A stretch of 64,000 nucleotides of DNA, from positions 1-64,000 of the forward strand of contig JBBDSJ010000127.1 in assembly GCA_040905025.1 (NCBI GenBank). Reading direction: 5' to 3'. The position numbers were made by a program, and so were the translations under genes. Source of the stretch: JBBDSJ01 sp040905025 (GTDB lineage: Bacteria > Pseudomonadota > Gammaproteobacteria > Methylohalomonadales > Methylohalomonadaceae). The notes under the pieces were generated by a model, which did not search any database, was not told the origin of the DNA, and was given only the letters and a program-made list of their open reading frames with translations. Shown in pieces: positions 11,101-16,587 of the stretch. Every line of letters begins with the position of its first letter. Position 1 is the first letter of the stretch.

Positions 11101-11601
11101 GTGGCAGCGCTCAAGGCCGGCAAACAACCGCAACTGGACCGGCCGCTCGATAGCGGCACGGAAATCAATTTGCATGTGGCGGCACTATTGCCCGACGATT
11201 ATCTGCCGGACGTGCATGCCCGGCTGATTTTGTACAAACGCATTGCCAGCGCAAAAAGTTCGGAAGAACTCCGCAGCCTGCGTGAGGAAATGATTGATCG
11301 TTTCGGCCTGTTGCCGGACGCTGCTGCGAACCTGTTCCGACAGGCTGAACTCAAGCTGCGGGCGCAGCCACTGGGTGTGCGTAAAATCGACCTTGGCGCA
11401 CGCGGCGGCCGGATACAGTTCATGCAACAGGCGGACATCGATCCGCAGAAAATTGTCACACTACTTAAACGCCAGCCGAAACACTACAAGTTCGACGCAC
11501 CGGATAAATTGCGTATCATGATGGACACCGATGATATTGATGCCCGCTTCAAATTGCTGGATGATCTTTTTACCGAATTGACTACCCAGGACGCTGCCTG
11601 A
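8107..11601 (+). CDS. mfd: Transcription-repair coupling factor
   Basis: A 1164-residue SF2 translocase that pushes stalled RNA polymerase off damaged DNA and recruits UvrA. From the N-terminus there is a UvrB-like module, an RNA-polymerase interaction (CarD-like) region starting around [11 protein letters not shown] near 502, helicase motif [10 protein letters not shown] near 640-648, motif II DEEH near 745, motif VI region QLRGRVGRS near 914-922, and a C-terminal autoinhibitory TRCF domain. The TTG 8107 start overlaps the pyrF stop by two bases, suggesting coupled translation. The N-terminus could begin slightly later. Confidence 0.96.
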   Translation: MKHLSPLHPPAAGKPGTYQDWTHLSGSSRALALATFARNQQRPLVVLTPDSLSAQRLVEELRFYLGHSRDNASADNKPAETVPVLFFPDWETLPYDVFSPYQDIISERLATLARLPDMRKGILVAPINTAMHRLLPADYLLAHSLDLAVGQQLDIEAFRRRLNSNGYRTVAQVFEHGDIAVRGSIVDLYPMGTRAPYRLDFFDDQIESIRVFDPETQRSLESIEAIRVLPAREVPLVDEAIARFRANWRSRFSGNPNSCPVYRDVSQALAPAGVEYYLPLFYEETQTLFDYVADDAVLVEVDHVGAAADSFWQDIETRYESGRHDVERPLLPPADMFFAPADLEQRAAALARVRIHNIGGPDSASVFDCTTPTQLPIDARAPEPLAILQRFINNFNGRLLLVAESAGRRETLLELLKGHDLRPQQVEGWQAFIESDAPLALTVAPLEQGAQIETPKLAVIAESQLFGDRAQQKRRRRRGQRDPENIIRDLTELNIGAAVVHEEHGVGRYLGLNRLDVGDVPAEFIALEYADGDKLYVPVANLDRISRYTGADPDHAPLHKLGSGQWEKARRRAVQKVHDVAAELLELHARRAAREGISHRLEDDSYRAFVQSFPFEETPDQLDTINSVLDDLQSTKPMDRLVCGDAGFGKTEVALRAAFVAIQNGYQVAVLVPTTLLAQQHYQTFKDRFADWPVQIELLSRFRSGKEQTVALDGLANGKADIVIGTHKLLQSNIKYKRLGLVIIDEEHRFGVRQKEQIKALRADVDILTLTATPIPRTLNMALSELRDLSIIASPPQKRLAVKTFVREWDDNLVREALLREIKRGGQVFFLHNKVENIQTVAEQIVGLLPEARVRIAHGQMPEKELEQVMLDFYHRRFNVLVCTTIVETGIDVPSANTIIINRADKFGLAQLYQLRGRVGRSHHRAYAYLIIPSRKAITPDAVKRLEAIESLEELGIGFTLATHDLEIRGAGEILGEGQSGQMHEVGFGMYMDMLERAVAALKAGKQPQLDRPLDSGTEINLHVAALLPDDYLPDVHARLILYKRIASAKSSEELRSLREEMIDRFGLLPDAAANLFRQAELKLRAQPLGVRKIDLGARGGRIQFMQQADIDPQKIVTLLKRQPKHYKFDAPDKLRIMMDTDDIDARFKLLDDLFTELTTQDAA

Positions 11602-12476
11602 TGATTAACCGTACTTACCATGCTGTAGTGGTGGCAAAATCCAGTGCCCTCCCGTCTCCAAGGAGAGGGTTAGGGAGGGAATATCAAATCAAAACCACCG
11701 CGCTGGTACACCCTCGTTCCCTCTCCACTCCGGGGAGAGGGTTAGGGAGAGGGGCGCTTTTTATTGGAATGTTTTTGTTGTGCGGAGTCTTTCAGCTTCG
11801 TTCAGAACAGGCACAGCGATGCGGCAATTTCATGAGTTCTCCAGCATCAAAGACGTCATTGCGAGGAGTGATGCGGCGTGGCAATCAAATGACACCTACA
11901 ACCTCAAAATCGTCATTGCGAGGAGTGCAACGACGAAGCAATCTAATGCCGATATTCGCACTGCTGGCACTGTTGTATCCGGCTGTTGCCAGCGCCCAGA
12001 GTCCGCCGCAATATCACGTTGAAATTGTCGTGTTTGAACACCTGTCCGCCAGCAATGACGGTGAAGTCTGGCAGGAAACAACGACAGTGCCCGACTGGAG
12101 TAATGCCGTACGCATTGACAGCGACAGCGGCTACCGCCAGGTCAGTGGCCGGCATCTGGCCGGCGTCCAGGCGGCGATGCGCCAGTCGGCCTACTATCGG
12201 CCGCTTGTCTACAAAACCTGGCAGCAACCCGGCCTGACACCGTCACGTGCACGGCCGGTATTGCTGCCCACCGAAGAAGAAAAAGTGCAGGGCACAGTTA
12301 CCATCCGCAGCTCCAACCTGCTGCATGTCGATCTGGATTTGTATTACTCGACCGGCGACGGCTTTGGTAACAACATCCAGTTACAGGAAAGCCGCCGCAT
12401 CAAGCTCAATGAAATGCATTACTTCGATCACCCGCTCTATGGCGCGATTGTGCGCGTGAGCCGGGCAGGGGATTGA
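11601..12476 (+). CDS. csiV: CsiV family periplasmic protein with a repeat-filled 5' end
   Basis: The C-terminal part, from about residue 116 (ATG 11946), is a CsiV-type protein with a hydrophobic signal stretch MPIFALLALLYPAVASAQS and a YHVEIVVFEH start of the mature domain. CsiV-like proteins follow mfd in many gammaproteobacteria. The frame is open from ATG 11601, which overlaps the mfd stop (TGATG), but codons 16-115 run through four copies of two dispersed palindromic repeat types. The true start is uncertain: 11601, GTG 11925 (which would supply a basic QRRSNL n-region from repeat DNA) or ATG 11946. The last gives 176 residues and fits the family best. Confidence 0.7.
   Translation: MINRTYHAVVVAKSSALPSPRRGLGREYQIKTTALVHPRSLSTPGRGLGRGALFIGMFLLCGVFQLRSEQAQRCGNFMSSPASKTSLRGVMRRGNQMTPTTSKSSLRGVQRRSNLMPIFALLALLYPAVASAQSPPQYHVEIVVFEHLSASNDGEVWQETTTVPDWSNAVRIDSDSGYRQVSGRHLAGVQAAMRQSAYYRPLVYKTWQQPGLTPSRARPVLLPTEEEKVQGTVTIRSSNLLHVDLDLYYSTGDGFGNNIQLQESRRIKLNEMHYFDHPLYGAIVRVSRAGD
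11647..11680. repeat. Dispersed palindromic repeat, CCCTC...GAGGG type, copy 1
   Basis: A 34-bp imperfect palindrome of the CCCTCxCC...GGAGAGGGTTAGGGAGGG kind that is common between genes of many proteobacteria. It lies inside the open reading frame leading to csiV. Confidence 0.75.
11719..11754. repeat. Dispersed palindromic repeat, CCCTC...GAGGG type, copy 2
   Basis: A second copy with CCCTCTCC at 11719-11726 pairing with GGAGAGGG, followed by TTAGGGAGAGGG. It is in the same orientation as copy 1, 72 bp further on and still in frame with csiV. Confidence 0.75.
11854..11886. repeat. Dispersed repeat, CGTCATTGCGAGG type, copy 1
   Basis: This repeat begins CGTCATTGCGAGGAGTG and ends GTGGCAATC, the familiar dispersed palindromic unit of many proteobacterial genomes. 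It sits inside the reading frame upstream of csiV. Confidence 0.75.
11911..11944. repeat. Dispersed repeat, CGTCATTGCGAGG type, copy 2
   Basis: A second unit begins CGTCATTGCGAGGAGTG and ends CGAAGCAATCT, immediately before ATG 11946. It may supply the translation start region or the basic signal-peptide n-region of csiV. Confidence 0.75.
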
Positions 12477-12494
12477 AGCAGTCAGGTATCTGAA

Positions 12495-12845
12495 TCAGGC
12501 GATTTCACTGCGAAACATGAAATACGCCGCGCCCACCATGCAGATGCCGGCCCAGAGGTAGTCAAGCTTGATGGATTCCTTCATATAAAATATCGCGAAC
12601 GGCACAAACACGCTCAGTGTTATGATCTCCTGAAGAATCTTTAGCTGGCCCAGGCTCAATACGGTAAACCCGATTCGATTCGCGGGAACCTGAAACAGGT
12701 ATTCAAACAGGGCCAGTCCCCAGCTTACTAATGCCGCGATAATCCACGGTTTATCACCAAGTTCTTTCAGATGCGCATACCACGCGAACGTCATAAATAC
12801 GTTACTGCAAAATAGCAAGATGATGGTGGTAAGCACGGGGTTCAT
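12495..12845 (-). CDS. DMT-superfamily small membrane protein (DUF486 family)
   Basis: A 116-residue integral membrane protein with four hydrophobic helices. The phrases MTFAWYAHLK, NRIGFTVLSLGQLKILQE and the final MVGAAYFMFR match the DUF486 branch of the drug/metabolite transporter superfamily. Substrate is unknown. It converges on csiV with an 18-bp gap and is the last gene of the minus-strand accessory island. Similar DUF486 proteins also occur outside islands, so it may be either a cassette gene or an old chromosomal neighbour. Confidence 0.82.
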   Translation of the reverse strand: MNPVLTTIILLFCSNVFMTFAWYAHLKELGDKPWIIAALVSWGLALFEYLFQVPANRIGFTVLSLGQLKILQEIITLSVFVPFAIFYMKESIKLDYLWAGICMVGAAYFMFRSEIA

Positions 12846-12872
12846 GAATTTGGTCTCATATTTGACAAATAA

Positions 12873-12971
12873 AACCGCACTTTGCTAATCAAAGAGTTCG
12901 GGAAAATTATCAGGTATAGATCACGATTCTTCATGAATTCTTATGCTTTAGATAATTTATAGAGTGCGGTT
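12873..12971. other. Possible degenerate attC-like inverted repeat
   Basis: Perfect 9-bp arms, AACCGCACT at 12873-12881 and AGTGCGGTT at 12963-12971, bracket about 80 bp between two minus-strand genes. Size and placement suit an attC site, but the RYYYAAC and GTTRRRY cores are poor. It could be an unrelated hairpin. Confidence 0.3.
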
Positions 12972-12998
12972 GCCAAAACCGTGGTCTGCCCGCTGCAG

Positions 12999-13331
12999 TT
13001 ATTTATGCGTCTCATTTTCAGTCGCCTGTTTCTCTCCCGATTCATTTATTTGGGACTTAATCACAAGAGAAAAAGACAGTATGACAATTAGTGAGGCTGC
13101 TATAGGCGCCCCAAATTCGTTAGCGATACTTTGATATTTTTCGGAAACACCAATTTCAATAAGAAGAATAAATGCTGCGGATATGATAGAGGCAAGAAAA
13201 TAGCCTATTAAGAAGAAATACCATTTATATTTGAATTTAAATGAGCCACGAGCCGCAATAAAACATATTGGCCACCAGAGCATGCAGGATGCAAATCCTG
13301 CACCTAAAAAATATCCTGCATATGCACTCAT
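12999..13331 (-). CDS. Hypothetical membrane protein (cassette-like gene)
   Basis: A 110-residue protein that I do not recognise. It has hydrophobic segments at about 5-26, 38-60 and 72-91 and a charged, polar tail. The start ATG 13331 has a good Shine-Dalgarno (CAGGAG) eight bases upstream. The start lies 16 bases beyond the GTTAAGT core of an attC-like site, which is the usual cassette layout. Base composition is clearly more AT-rich than in the flanking housekeeping genes, suggesting transfer. Function unknown. Confidence 0.65.
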   Translation of the reverse strand: MSAYAGYFLGAGFASCMLWWPICFIAARGSFKFKYKWYFFLIGYFLASIISAAFILLIEIGVSEKYQSIANEFGAPIAASLIVILSFSLVIKSQINESGEKQATENETHK

Positions 13332-13346
13332 CTAGATACTCCTGAA

Positions 13347-13408
13347 ACTTAACGATTTAAATCATCTGACGCCGCATTTTGGCGGCCGGCTGGATTTTTT
13401 TGTTAACA
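13347..13408 (-). other. attC-like recombination site
   Basis: On the minus strand the site ends in GTTAAGT, a perfect GTTRRRY core, and its outer arms pair through AAC...AAATC with GATTT...GTT. A central GCCGC/GCGGC hairpin completes the structure. The opposite core (TGTTAAC) is imperfect. It lies directly upstream of the 12999-13331 gene, as expected of a cassette junction. Length 62 bp is within the attC range. Confidence 0.5.
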
Positions 13409-13516
13409 CTGAAGCTATGCCTCCACATAACTCACAGCAAAGTAAGTCTTCGTTCCAGCAACATCAAAATCCCATCTGCTATGAATTAGTATTTGATGAC
13501 CGAAAGATGGGTTCAA

Positions 13517-13720
13517 TTAGTCATAATTTTTAAGCGGGTCAACACACCAACTTTCAGTGTTATCTTCATCCACGAAGTTAAAAATCACTCGATTATCGTC
13601 ATATTTTACTTCAGAAACGGTAACTTTAAGAGTAGTGTCCATAACATGCCTTATACATTGCTTGTTAATGACTATATCCGTCAATAATACTGACCTATGT
13701 GTCGTGCCCTGCAGATTCAA
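13517..13720 (-). CDS. Small hypothetical protein
   Basis: An open frame of up to 67 codons on the minus strand. The likely start is ATG 13642, preceded by AAGG at a fair distance, giving about 41 residues rich in Asp, Val and Asn with no recognised motif; the longer form would overlap the 3' end of the upstream gene by 26 bases. It lies in the accessory island between two cassette-like genes, in the same direction. It may be a real small gene or a decayed one. Confidence 0.35.
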   Translation of the reverse strand: MNLQGTTHRSVLLTDIVINKQCIRHVMDTTLKVTVSEVKYDDNRVIFNFVDEDNTESWCVDPLKNYD

Positions 13721-14072
13721 CGGCGTTCATAGCTTCTAAGACGGCTTCTATGAATATATCTCTAGATTCTGGAGAAACCTTACCCTGTGCTACCCACCCA
13801 TCAACAATTACTGCTTGTCTTCCAAGTTTAAAATAGTCGGGTCTATCTTCCGGGTGAAAATTCGCATCTTTTGCTATCGCAGACGAACAAGTCGCGAGGC
13901 ATAACACTACTCCCTCTTCGACAGATTTCCCATCCGCTCTAGCTTTATTGCAACATTCTATAATGTCTATATTTCCTATGCCGTCAAATTTCTTGAGATC
14001 AATGCCGAAAGCATCTATAGCGGCAAGACTCACTTTGGAGAAATAGTAAGCATTTTTGAATGCACTGAACAT
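13695..14072 (-). CDS. Hypothetical protein (cassette-like gene)
   Basis: A 125-residue soluble protein that I do not recognise. It is predicted to be mostly helical and holds a cysteine-containing ECCNKAR and VLCLATCSS; no signal peptide is seen. Its start ATG 14072 lies 20 bases after the end of a promoter/mini-ORF repeat module (copy A). There is no strong Shine-Dalgarno of its own (GGATCA upstream), so coupling to the mini-ORF is possible. Codon and base use are AT-rich as in the rest of the island. Confidence 0.6.
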   Translation of the reverse strand: MFSAFKNAYYFSKVSLAAIDAFGIDLKKFDGIGNIDIIECCNKARADGKSVEEGVVLCLATCSSAIAKDANFHPEDRPDYFKLGRQAVIVDGWVAQGKVSPESRDIFIEAVLEAMNAVESAGHDT

Positions 14073-14087
14073 TGATCCAGTCTAGCG

Positions 14088-14150
14088 CTAACTTATATTT
14101 GTAATATACGGTTTGTTTGATAAAGTACTATCGAGGACGATTAGTGGCAT
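14088..14150 (-). CDS. Leader mini-ORF A (20 codons) in repeat module A
   Basis: ATG 14150 is preceded by AAGGAGGGTTTCACC, an almost ideal ribosome-binding site, and the frame stops at TAG 14088 within GTTAGCGC. The peptide begins MPLIVLDSTLSN. Mini-ORFs at the same place in modules B and C share the x-P-x-(I/Y)-x-x-x-S-x-L-S-(D/N)-N pattern. A leader peptide or translation-priming role is inferred only from this conservation and the strong RBS. Confidence 0.5.
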   Translation of the reverse strand: MPLIVLDSTLSNKPYITNIS

Positions 14151-14222
14151 GGTGAAACCCTCCTTATTTTCAGTGATATGTGGTTTTTATTGAGTATAGT
14201 CCTGCCATATCTGGGGTGACCC
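14090..14222 (-). repeat. Promoter-leader repeat module, copy A
   Basis: This is one of three related modules (the others at 15492-15640 and 16424-16570), all in the same orientation and each just 5' of an accessory gene. On the minus strand it has a conserved TATACT (-10, 14193-14198), a weaker -35 (GGGTCA, 14217-14222), a strong Shine-Dalgarno and mini-ORF A, ending at a GTTAGCG core-like sequence. The upstream boundary with B and C is lost beyond about 14222. Confidence 0.75.
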
Positions 14223-14320
14223 CTTTGATTTTCACGCTCAATAATTTCCTGAGCCGCTTCACTACACTGCTTTTCGAACTCTTTCCGTAGTACTTTTTTT
14301 GGTAATTTTTTGAAAATCAT
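14141..14320 (-). pseudogene. Truncated unknown ORF running into repeat module A
   Basis: A 59-codon frame from ATG 14320 begins MIFKKLPKKVLRKEFEKQC and stays open into module A, where it stops at 14141. Its first 33 codons lie outside the repeat and the rest is read from repeat DNA, so it looks like a cassette gene whose 3' part was replaced when the module arrived. The encoded product is basic and helical; no family is recognised. Confidence 0.35.
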
Positions 14321-14355
14321 GGTGTTGCTTTAGGTTTATTCCACTTAGCACATTG

Positions 14356-14850
14356 TTAGGTACTTCGATCTTCCTCGCTAAGATAGTATTTATCGATGAT
14401 TACCTGCCACGCTCTTCGCGCGTCCTCTAGCAGATCGCGAATTTCGGTACCATGATACGGATCCGCCAGATTTGGGTAATGAATATAGTAAAATTCCCGA
14501 AAAATGCCCTTGGCCGGTTCGATATGTATTCCGCTTAGCTCAGCAAGTGACACGCCGGTTCCAATCTTTGGTGACTTCAAGGACAGATGTTTGGAGCCAT
14601 TCGCGATATCCGCGCAGACCTGCAATACATGAGAGTTGTAGATATCACGTTTCAACTCCTCTCGACTTGCGGCGCGAAACTCAGCGTCATTCAGTATCCA
14701 GTCCTTCATGTGCCACATCGCTTGACAAGTTAGAATGGCAATGTCATAGAAAGTTAACGCTCCGTTTACGGCGTCTGGAAAATCTGCGGCACGGACCAAT
14801 GCCATGAGGCGATCAATGCGCTGCTCTTGCTCTTGAAAGAACCGTTCCAT
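14356..14850 (-). CDS. Hypothetical protein (cassette gene)
   Basis: A 164-residue soluble protein of unknown family, mostly helical, with several Trp and His residues (QAMWHMKDWI) and a C-terminal acidic region. The placement is typical of an integron cassette: start ATG 14850 lies seven bases past the GTTAGGC core of the attC site, and the TAA stop at 14356-14358 is embedded in ACCTAAC, a perfect RYYYAAC core that would open the gene's own attC. The matching 3' half of that second site is not evident, because module A intervenes. Confidence 0.7.
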   Translation of the reverse strand: MERFFQEQEQRIDRLMALVRAADFPDAVNGALTFYDIAILTCQAMWHMKDWILNDAEFRAASREELKRDIYNSHVLQVCADIANGSKHLSLKSPKIGTGVSLAELSGIHIEPAKGIFREFYYIHYPNLADPYHGTEIRDLLEDARRAWQVIIDKYYLSEEDRST

Positions 14851-14856
14851 CTGGGA

Positions 14857-15055
14857 GCCTAACGAGCCTGTAGAAAAACTCGATTTATCACTTTTTTACG
14901 ATCATAACTCATTTTTTTGATCAAATTAAACTTCTTGAAATTTGTGTTTATGGGGTTTTTCTACAGTCTCAACGCCCCGGCTCAGCGGCGCGAGCCACCG
15001 AGCTAAAGAAAACCGACGCGCGTTCACCCCATCCGCCTAGAGCCGGTTGTTAGGT
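14857..15055 (-). other. attC site of an integron-type cassette, interrupted by a MITE
   Basis: On the minus strand the site opens with ACCTAAC (15055-15049), a perfect RYYYAAC, then CCGGCTC pairing with GAGCCGG near 14976-14983, and closes with GTTAGGC (14863-14857), a perfect GTTRRRY. Removing the 99-bp insertion at 14868-14966 leaves about 100 bp, a normal attC length. It separates two minus-strand genes, with the upstream stop 11 bases before and the next ATG 7 bases after the cores. Confidence 0.72.
14868..14966. mobile_element. Short MITE-like insertion inside attC
   Basis: A 99-bp AT-rich segment is bounded by perfect 12-bp inverted repeats, CTGTAGAAAAAC at 14868-14879 and its complement at 14955-14966. 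It has no coding capacity. No convincing target duplication is visible. It splits the attC site, so that cassette junction is probably no longer recombination-proficient in its original form. Confidence 0.65.
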
Positions 15056-15065
15056 GCGTCCGTAA

Positions 15066-15485
15066 TCATGTGAGTTGCCGGAACCCTCGCTCTTCCTGAT
15101 AATGTTCCCGTATGAGATTGCTTATTATGTTGCGGTGATTTGACTCTTTAGTATGCTCAGCTATAGAAAGGTGTATAGCTGCCTCAAGGAGTACCTTGTA
15201 GTAACTATTGGCGAGTGCTTTCATGTCAGGGCTAGTAGAATGAAGAGATTGATGAAGCCAGAACGATCCAACTTGGATAAATTGCATAACGACAGCGTCG
15301 CGGACGGTTCGGTCGCGATAGATGTGAGAGATCTGACGAGACCCAAGTTCGTTCGGGTCTGTATGATCGATGTTCAGGATCGTACTCGCCATAGTTGAAT
15401 CGTCGAATCCAAGCGAATGTTGGGCTTGCCTGAGCGATCTAAGCGCCAGCCAGTGAGTTCTCAAGAAACGTAGCATTCCCAACAC
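15066..15485 (-). CDS. Hypothetical protein (cassette gene)
   Basis: A protein of about 139 residues (GTG 15485) or 136 residues (ATG 15476) that I do not recognise. It is helical and soluble, with no signal peptide or clear motif; a HLSIAEHTKESNHRN stretch is notable for histidines. The start lies 8 bases after the stop of mini-ORF B and directly after a GTTGGGC core, and the stop lies 11 bases before the ACCTAAC core of the attC site. No strong ribosome-binding site of its own is present, so module B may drive its expression. Confidence 0.62.
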   Translation of the reverse strand: MLGMLRFLRTHWLALRSLRQAQHSLGFDDSTMASTILNIDHTDPNELGSRQISHIYRDRTVRDAVVMQFIQVGSFWLHQSLHSTSPDMKALANSYYKVLLEAAIHLSIAEHTKESNHRNIISNLIREHYQEERGFRQLT

Positions 15486-15491
15486 GCGCCC

Positions 15492-15640
15492 AACTATATT
15501 TTAATGAGCAGGTTGTCTGATAAAGTACTATCGAGGATGAATGGTGACATGGTGAAAACCTCCTTGTTTCTAGTGCTATGTGGCTTTTATTGAGTATAGT
15601 ACTGCTATATCTGGGGTGTCCACTTTGCCGGTATTCATAA
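15492..15640 (-). repeat. Promoter-leader repeat module, copy B
   Basis: On the minus strand TGGACA (15617-15622) and TATACT (15593-15598) are separated by 18 bases, followed by the ideal Shine-Dalgarno and mini-ORF B, and the module ends at GTTGGGC. It matches copy C from the AAAGTGGACACC side through to the AACCTG...ATTAAA tail, and copy A over most of the same length. Confidence 0.8.
15494..15550 (-). CDS. Leader mini-ORF B (18 codons) in repeat module B
   Basis: ATG 15550 follows AAGGAGGTTTTCACC and the frame stops at TAG 15494-15496, which overlaps the GTTGGGC core by two bases. The peptide begins MSPFILDSTLSDN, close to mini-ORF A. Its stop is 8 bases from the next gene's possible GTG start, compatible with re-initiation. 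Confidence 0.5.
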   Translation of the reverse strand: MSPFILDSTLSDNLLIKI

Positions 15641-15785
15641 TCTATACCAGAGCTGTCCCCTATATTTTCGGGGGTTGTAGAAATCAGATTTATTATTGCA
15701 CTTTCAGTCAGTTATAAAAGGGCCCTGAATTTTATATAGGGGATAGTGTTCAGGAATTCATAACCACGGAGAAGGTCTTCGGGAC

Positions 15786-15835
15786 AAAAAAGCCTGGAGT
15801 CTGACCGGTCAAAAATAAATCACTCCGGCCTTTTT
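15786..15835. terminator. Bidirectional Rho-independent terminator
   Basis: AAAAAGCCTGGAGT at 15787-15800 pairs imperfectly (two mismatches) with ACTCCGGCCTTTTT at 15822-15835, giving an A-tract on one side and a T-tract on the other. It lies downstream of the toxin gene and upstream of module B, so it would insulate the two. Other bases of 15641-15785 hold only short palindromes. Confidence 0.6.
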
Positions 15836-15877
15836 ATTCGACTGTGGCGATCCGGTTTGAGCGCATAGTTCGGCAAT

Positions 15878-16168
15878 TTACACCCGCTCACTCCAATACC
15901 CTGGAGCGCGATGCAAATGCATTACCGCGATAATCAGAATTCCATCACTTTCTTCAGAGTACAAAACCCCGTACGGAAATCGTCGCACCAACGCGCGGCG
16001 AACTTCACCTTCGAGAACCATCCAGGCATGCGGATAAGCAATGGCGCGTTGGATCGCCGAATATGCTTCAACTGCAAAATCTTGCCCAAGACCAGACTCT
16101 ACATTCTCATAGTATTGAATGGCTTCAGAAAGCTCCGCCTCCGCATCCGGATGAAAGCGTAAACTCAT
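15878..16168 (-). CDS. ParE/RelE-family toxin
   Basis: A 96-residue protein of the RelE/ParE (plasmid stabilisation) superfamily. The opening MSLRFHPDAEAELSEAIQYY and the later RRALVRRFPYGVLYSEE and IIAVMHLHRAPGYW are characteristic. Members act either on gyrase (ParE type) or on ribosome-bound mRNA (RelE type); the sequence does not decide which. The start overlaps the antitoxin stop by four bases (ATGA), the standard toxin-antitoxin coupling. In cassette arrays such pairs often stabilise the array, and this is a likely role here. Confidence 0.88.
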   Translation of the reverse strand: MSLRFHPDAEAELSEAIQYYENVESGLGQDFAVEAYSAIQRAIAYPHAWMVLEGEVRRALVRRFPYGVLYSEESDGILIIAVMHLHRAPGYWSERV

Positions 16169-16389
16169 TCTTCAAACTTTTTCCAAATCTTCTCAAAAAC
16201 CTGCTCGCCCGAGACAACTGTAACAGTACCTGATCGAATCTCTTCCAAACGTCTCTGGGCGACCATGGCCCATTTTTTGTCGATTTCTGACTCCGGCGGA
16301 TTCAAACTACGAAGAAGCGAGTCAACCATCATGGCCCGCTCTTCTACCGGAAGAGACTCTGCCTCATTGATTAGATCTTTAATCTTCAT
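16165..16389 (-). CDS. Antitoxin of the addiction-module protein family
   Basis: A 74-residue protein with MKIKDLINEAESLPVEERAMMVDSLL, the pattern of the short helical addiction-module antitoxin family (Unstab_antitox) that partners ParE/RelE-like toxins. It should neutralise the toxin encoded immediately downstream and may repress its own promoter. GAGGTGATGGC provides a Shine-Dalgarno before ATG 16389. Module C lies 27 bases upstream and would supply the promoter. Confidence 0.85.
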   Translation of the reverse strand: MKIKDLINEAESLPVEERAMMVDSLLRSLNPPESEIDKKWAMVAQRRLEEIRSGTVTVVSGEQVFEKIWKKFEE

Positions 16390-16415
16390 GCCATCACCTC
16401 AATTTTCGAATACCT

Positions 16416-16481
16416 TTATATGGAACTATATTTAATGTACAGGTTGTCTGATAAAAAACTATGGAAAATGTATAGCGGCAT
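16416..16481 (-). CDS. Leader mini-ORF C (21 codons) in repeat module C
   Basis: ATG 16481 follows AAGGAAGTTTTCACC and the frame ends at TAA 16416. The peptide begins MPLYIFHSFLSDN, aligning with mini-ORFs A and B. The Shine-Dalgarno has one mismatch relative to the other copies. It ends 27 bases before the antitoxin start. Confidence 0.45.
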   Translation of the reverse strand: MPLYIFHSFLSDNLYIKYSSI

Positions 16482-16570
16482 GGTGAAAACTTCCTTATTT
16501 TCTGTGGAATGTAGCCATTTTTAAGTATAGTCCTGCGATATCTGAGGTGTCCACTTTGCTGGTATTTATA
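16424..16570 (-). repeat. Promoter-leader repeat module, copy C
   Basis: On the minus strand TGGACA (16548-16553) and TATACT (16524-16529) are 18 bases apart. Shine-Dalgarno and mini-ORF C follow. This copy is the outermost on the right and marks the island border next to the MTI phosphorylase gene. Its end sequence AGTTCCAT is less like a GTTRRRY core than in A and B. Confidence 0.78.
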
Positions 16571-16587
16571 TATGTATCGGAATAATT

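Noticed and set aside
15640..15785. Small palindromes (CCCCTATATTTTCGGGG and GGGCCC) as further attC sites
   Set aside because: No RYYYAAC/GTTRRRY core pair surrounds them; they are too short and lie away from gene junctions.
12477..16587. CRISPR array interpretation of the repeats at 14.1, 15.5 and 16.4 kb
   Set aside because: Repeats are about 140 bp, only three, diverged, and separated by genes instead of uniform short spacers; no cas genes are present.
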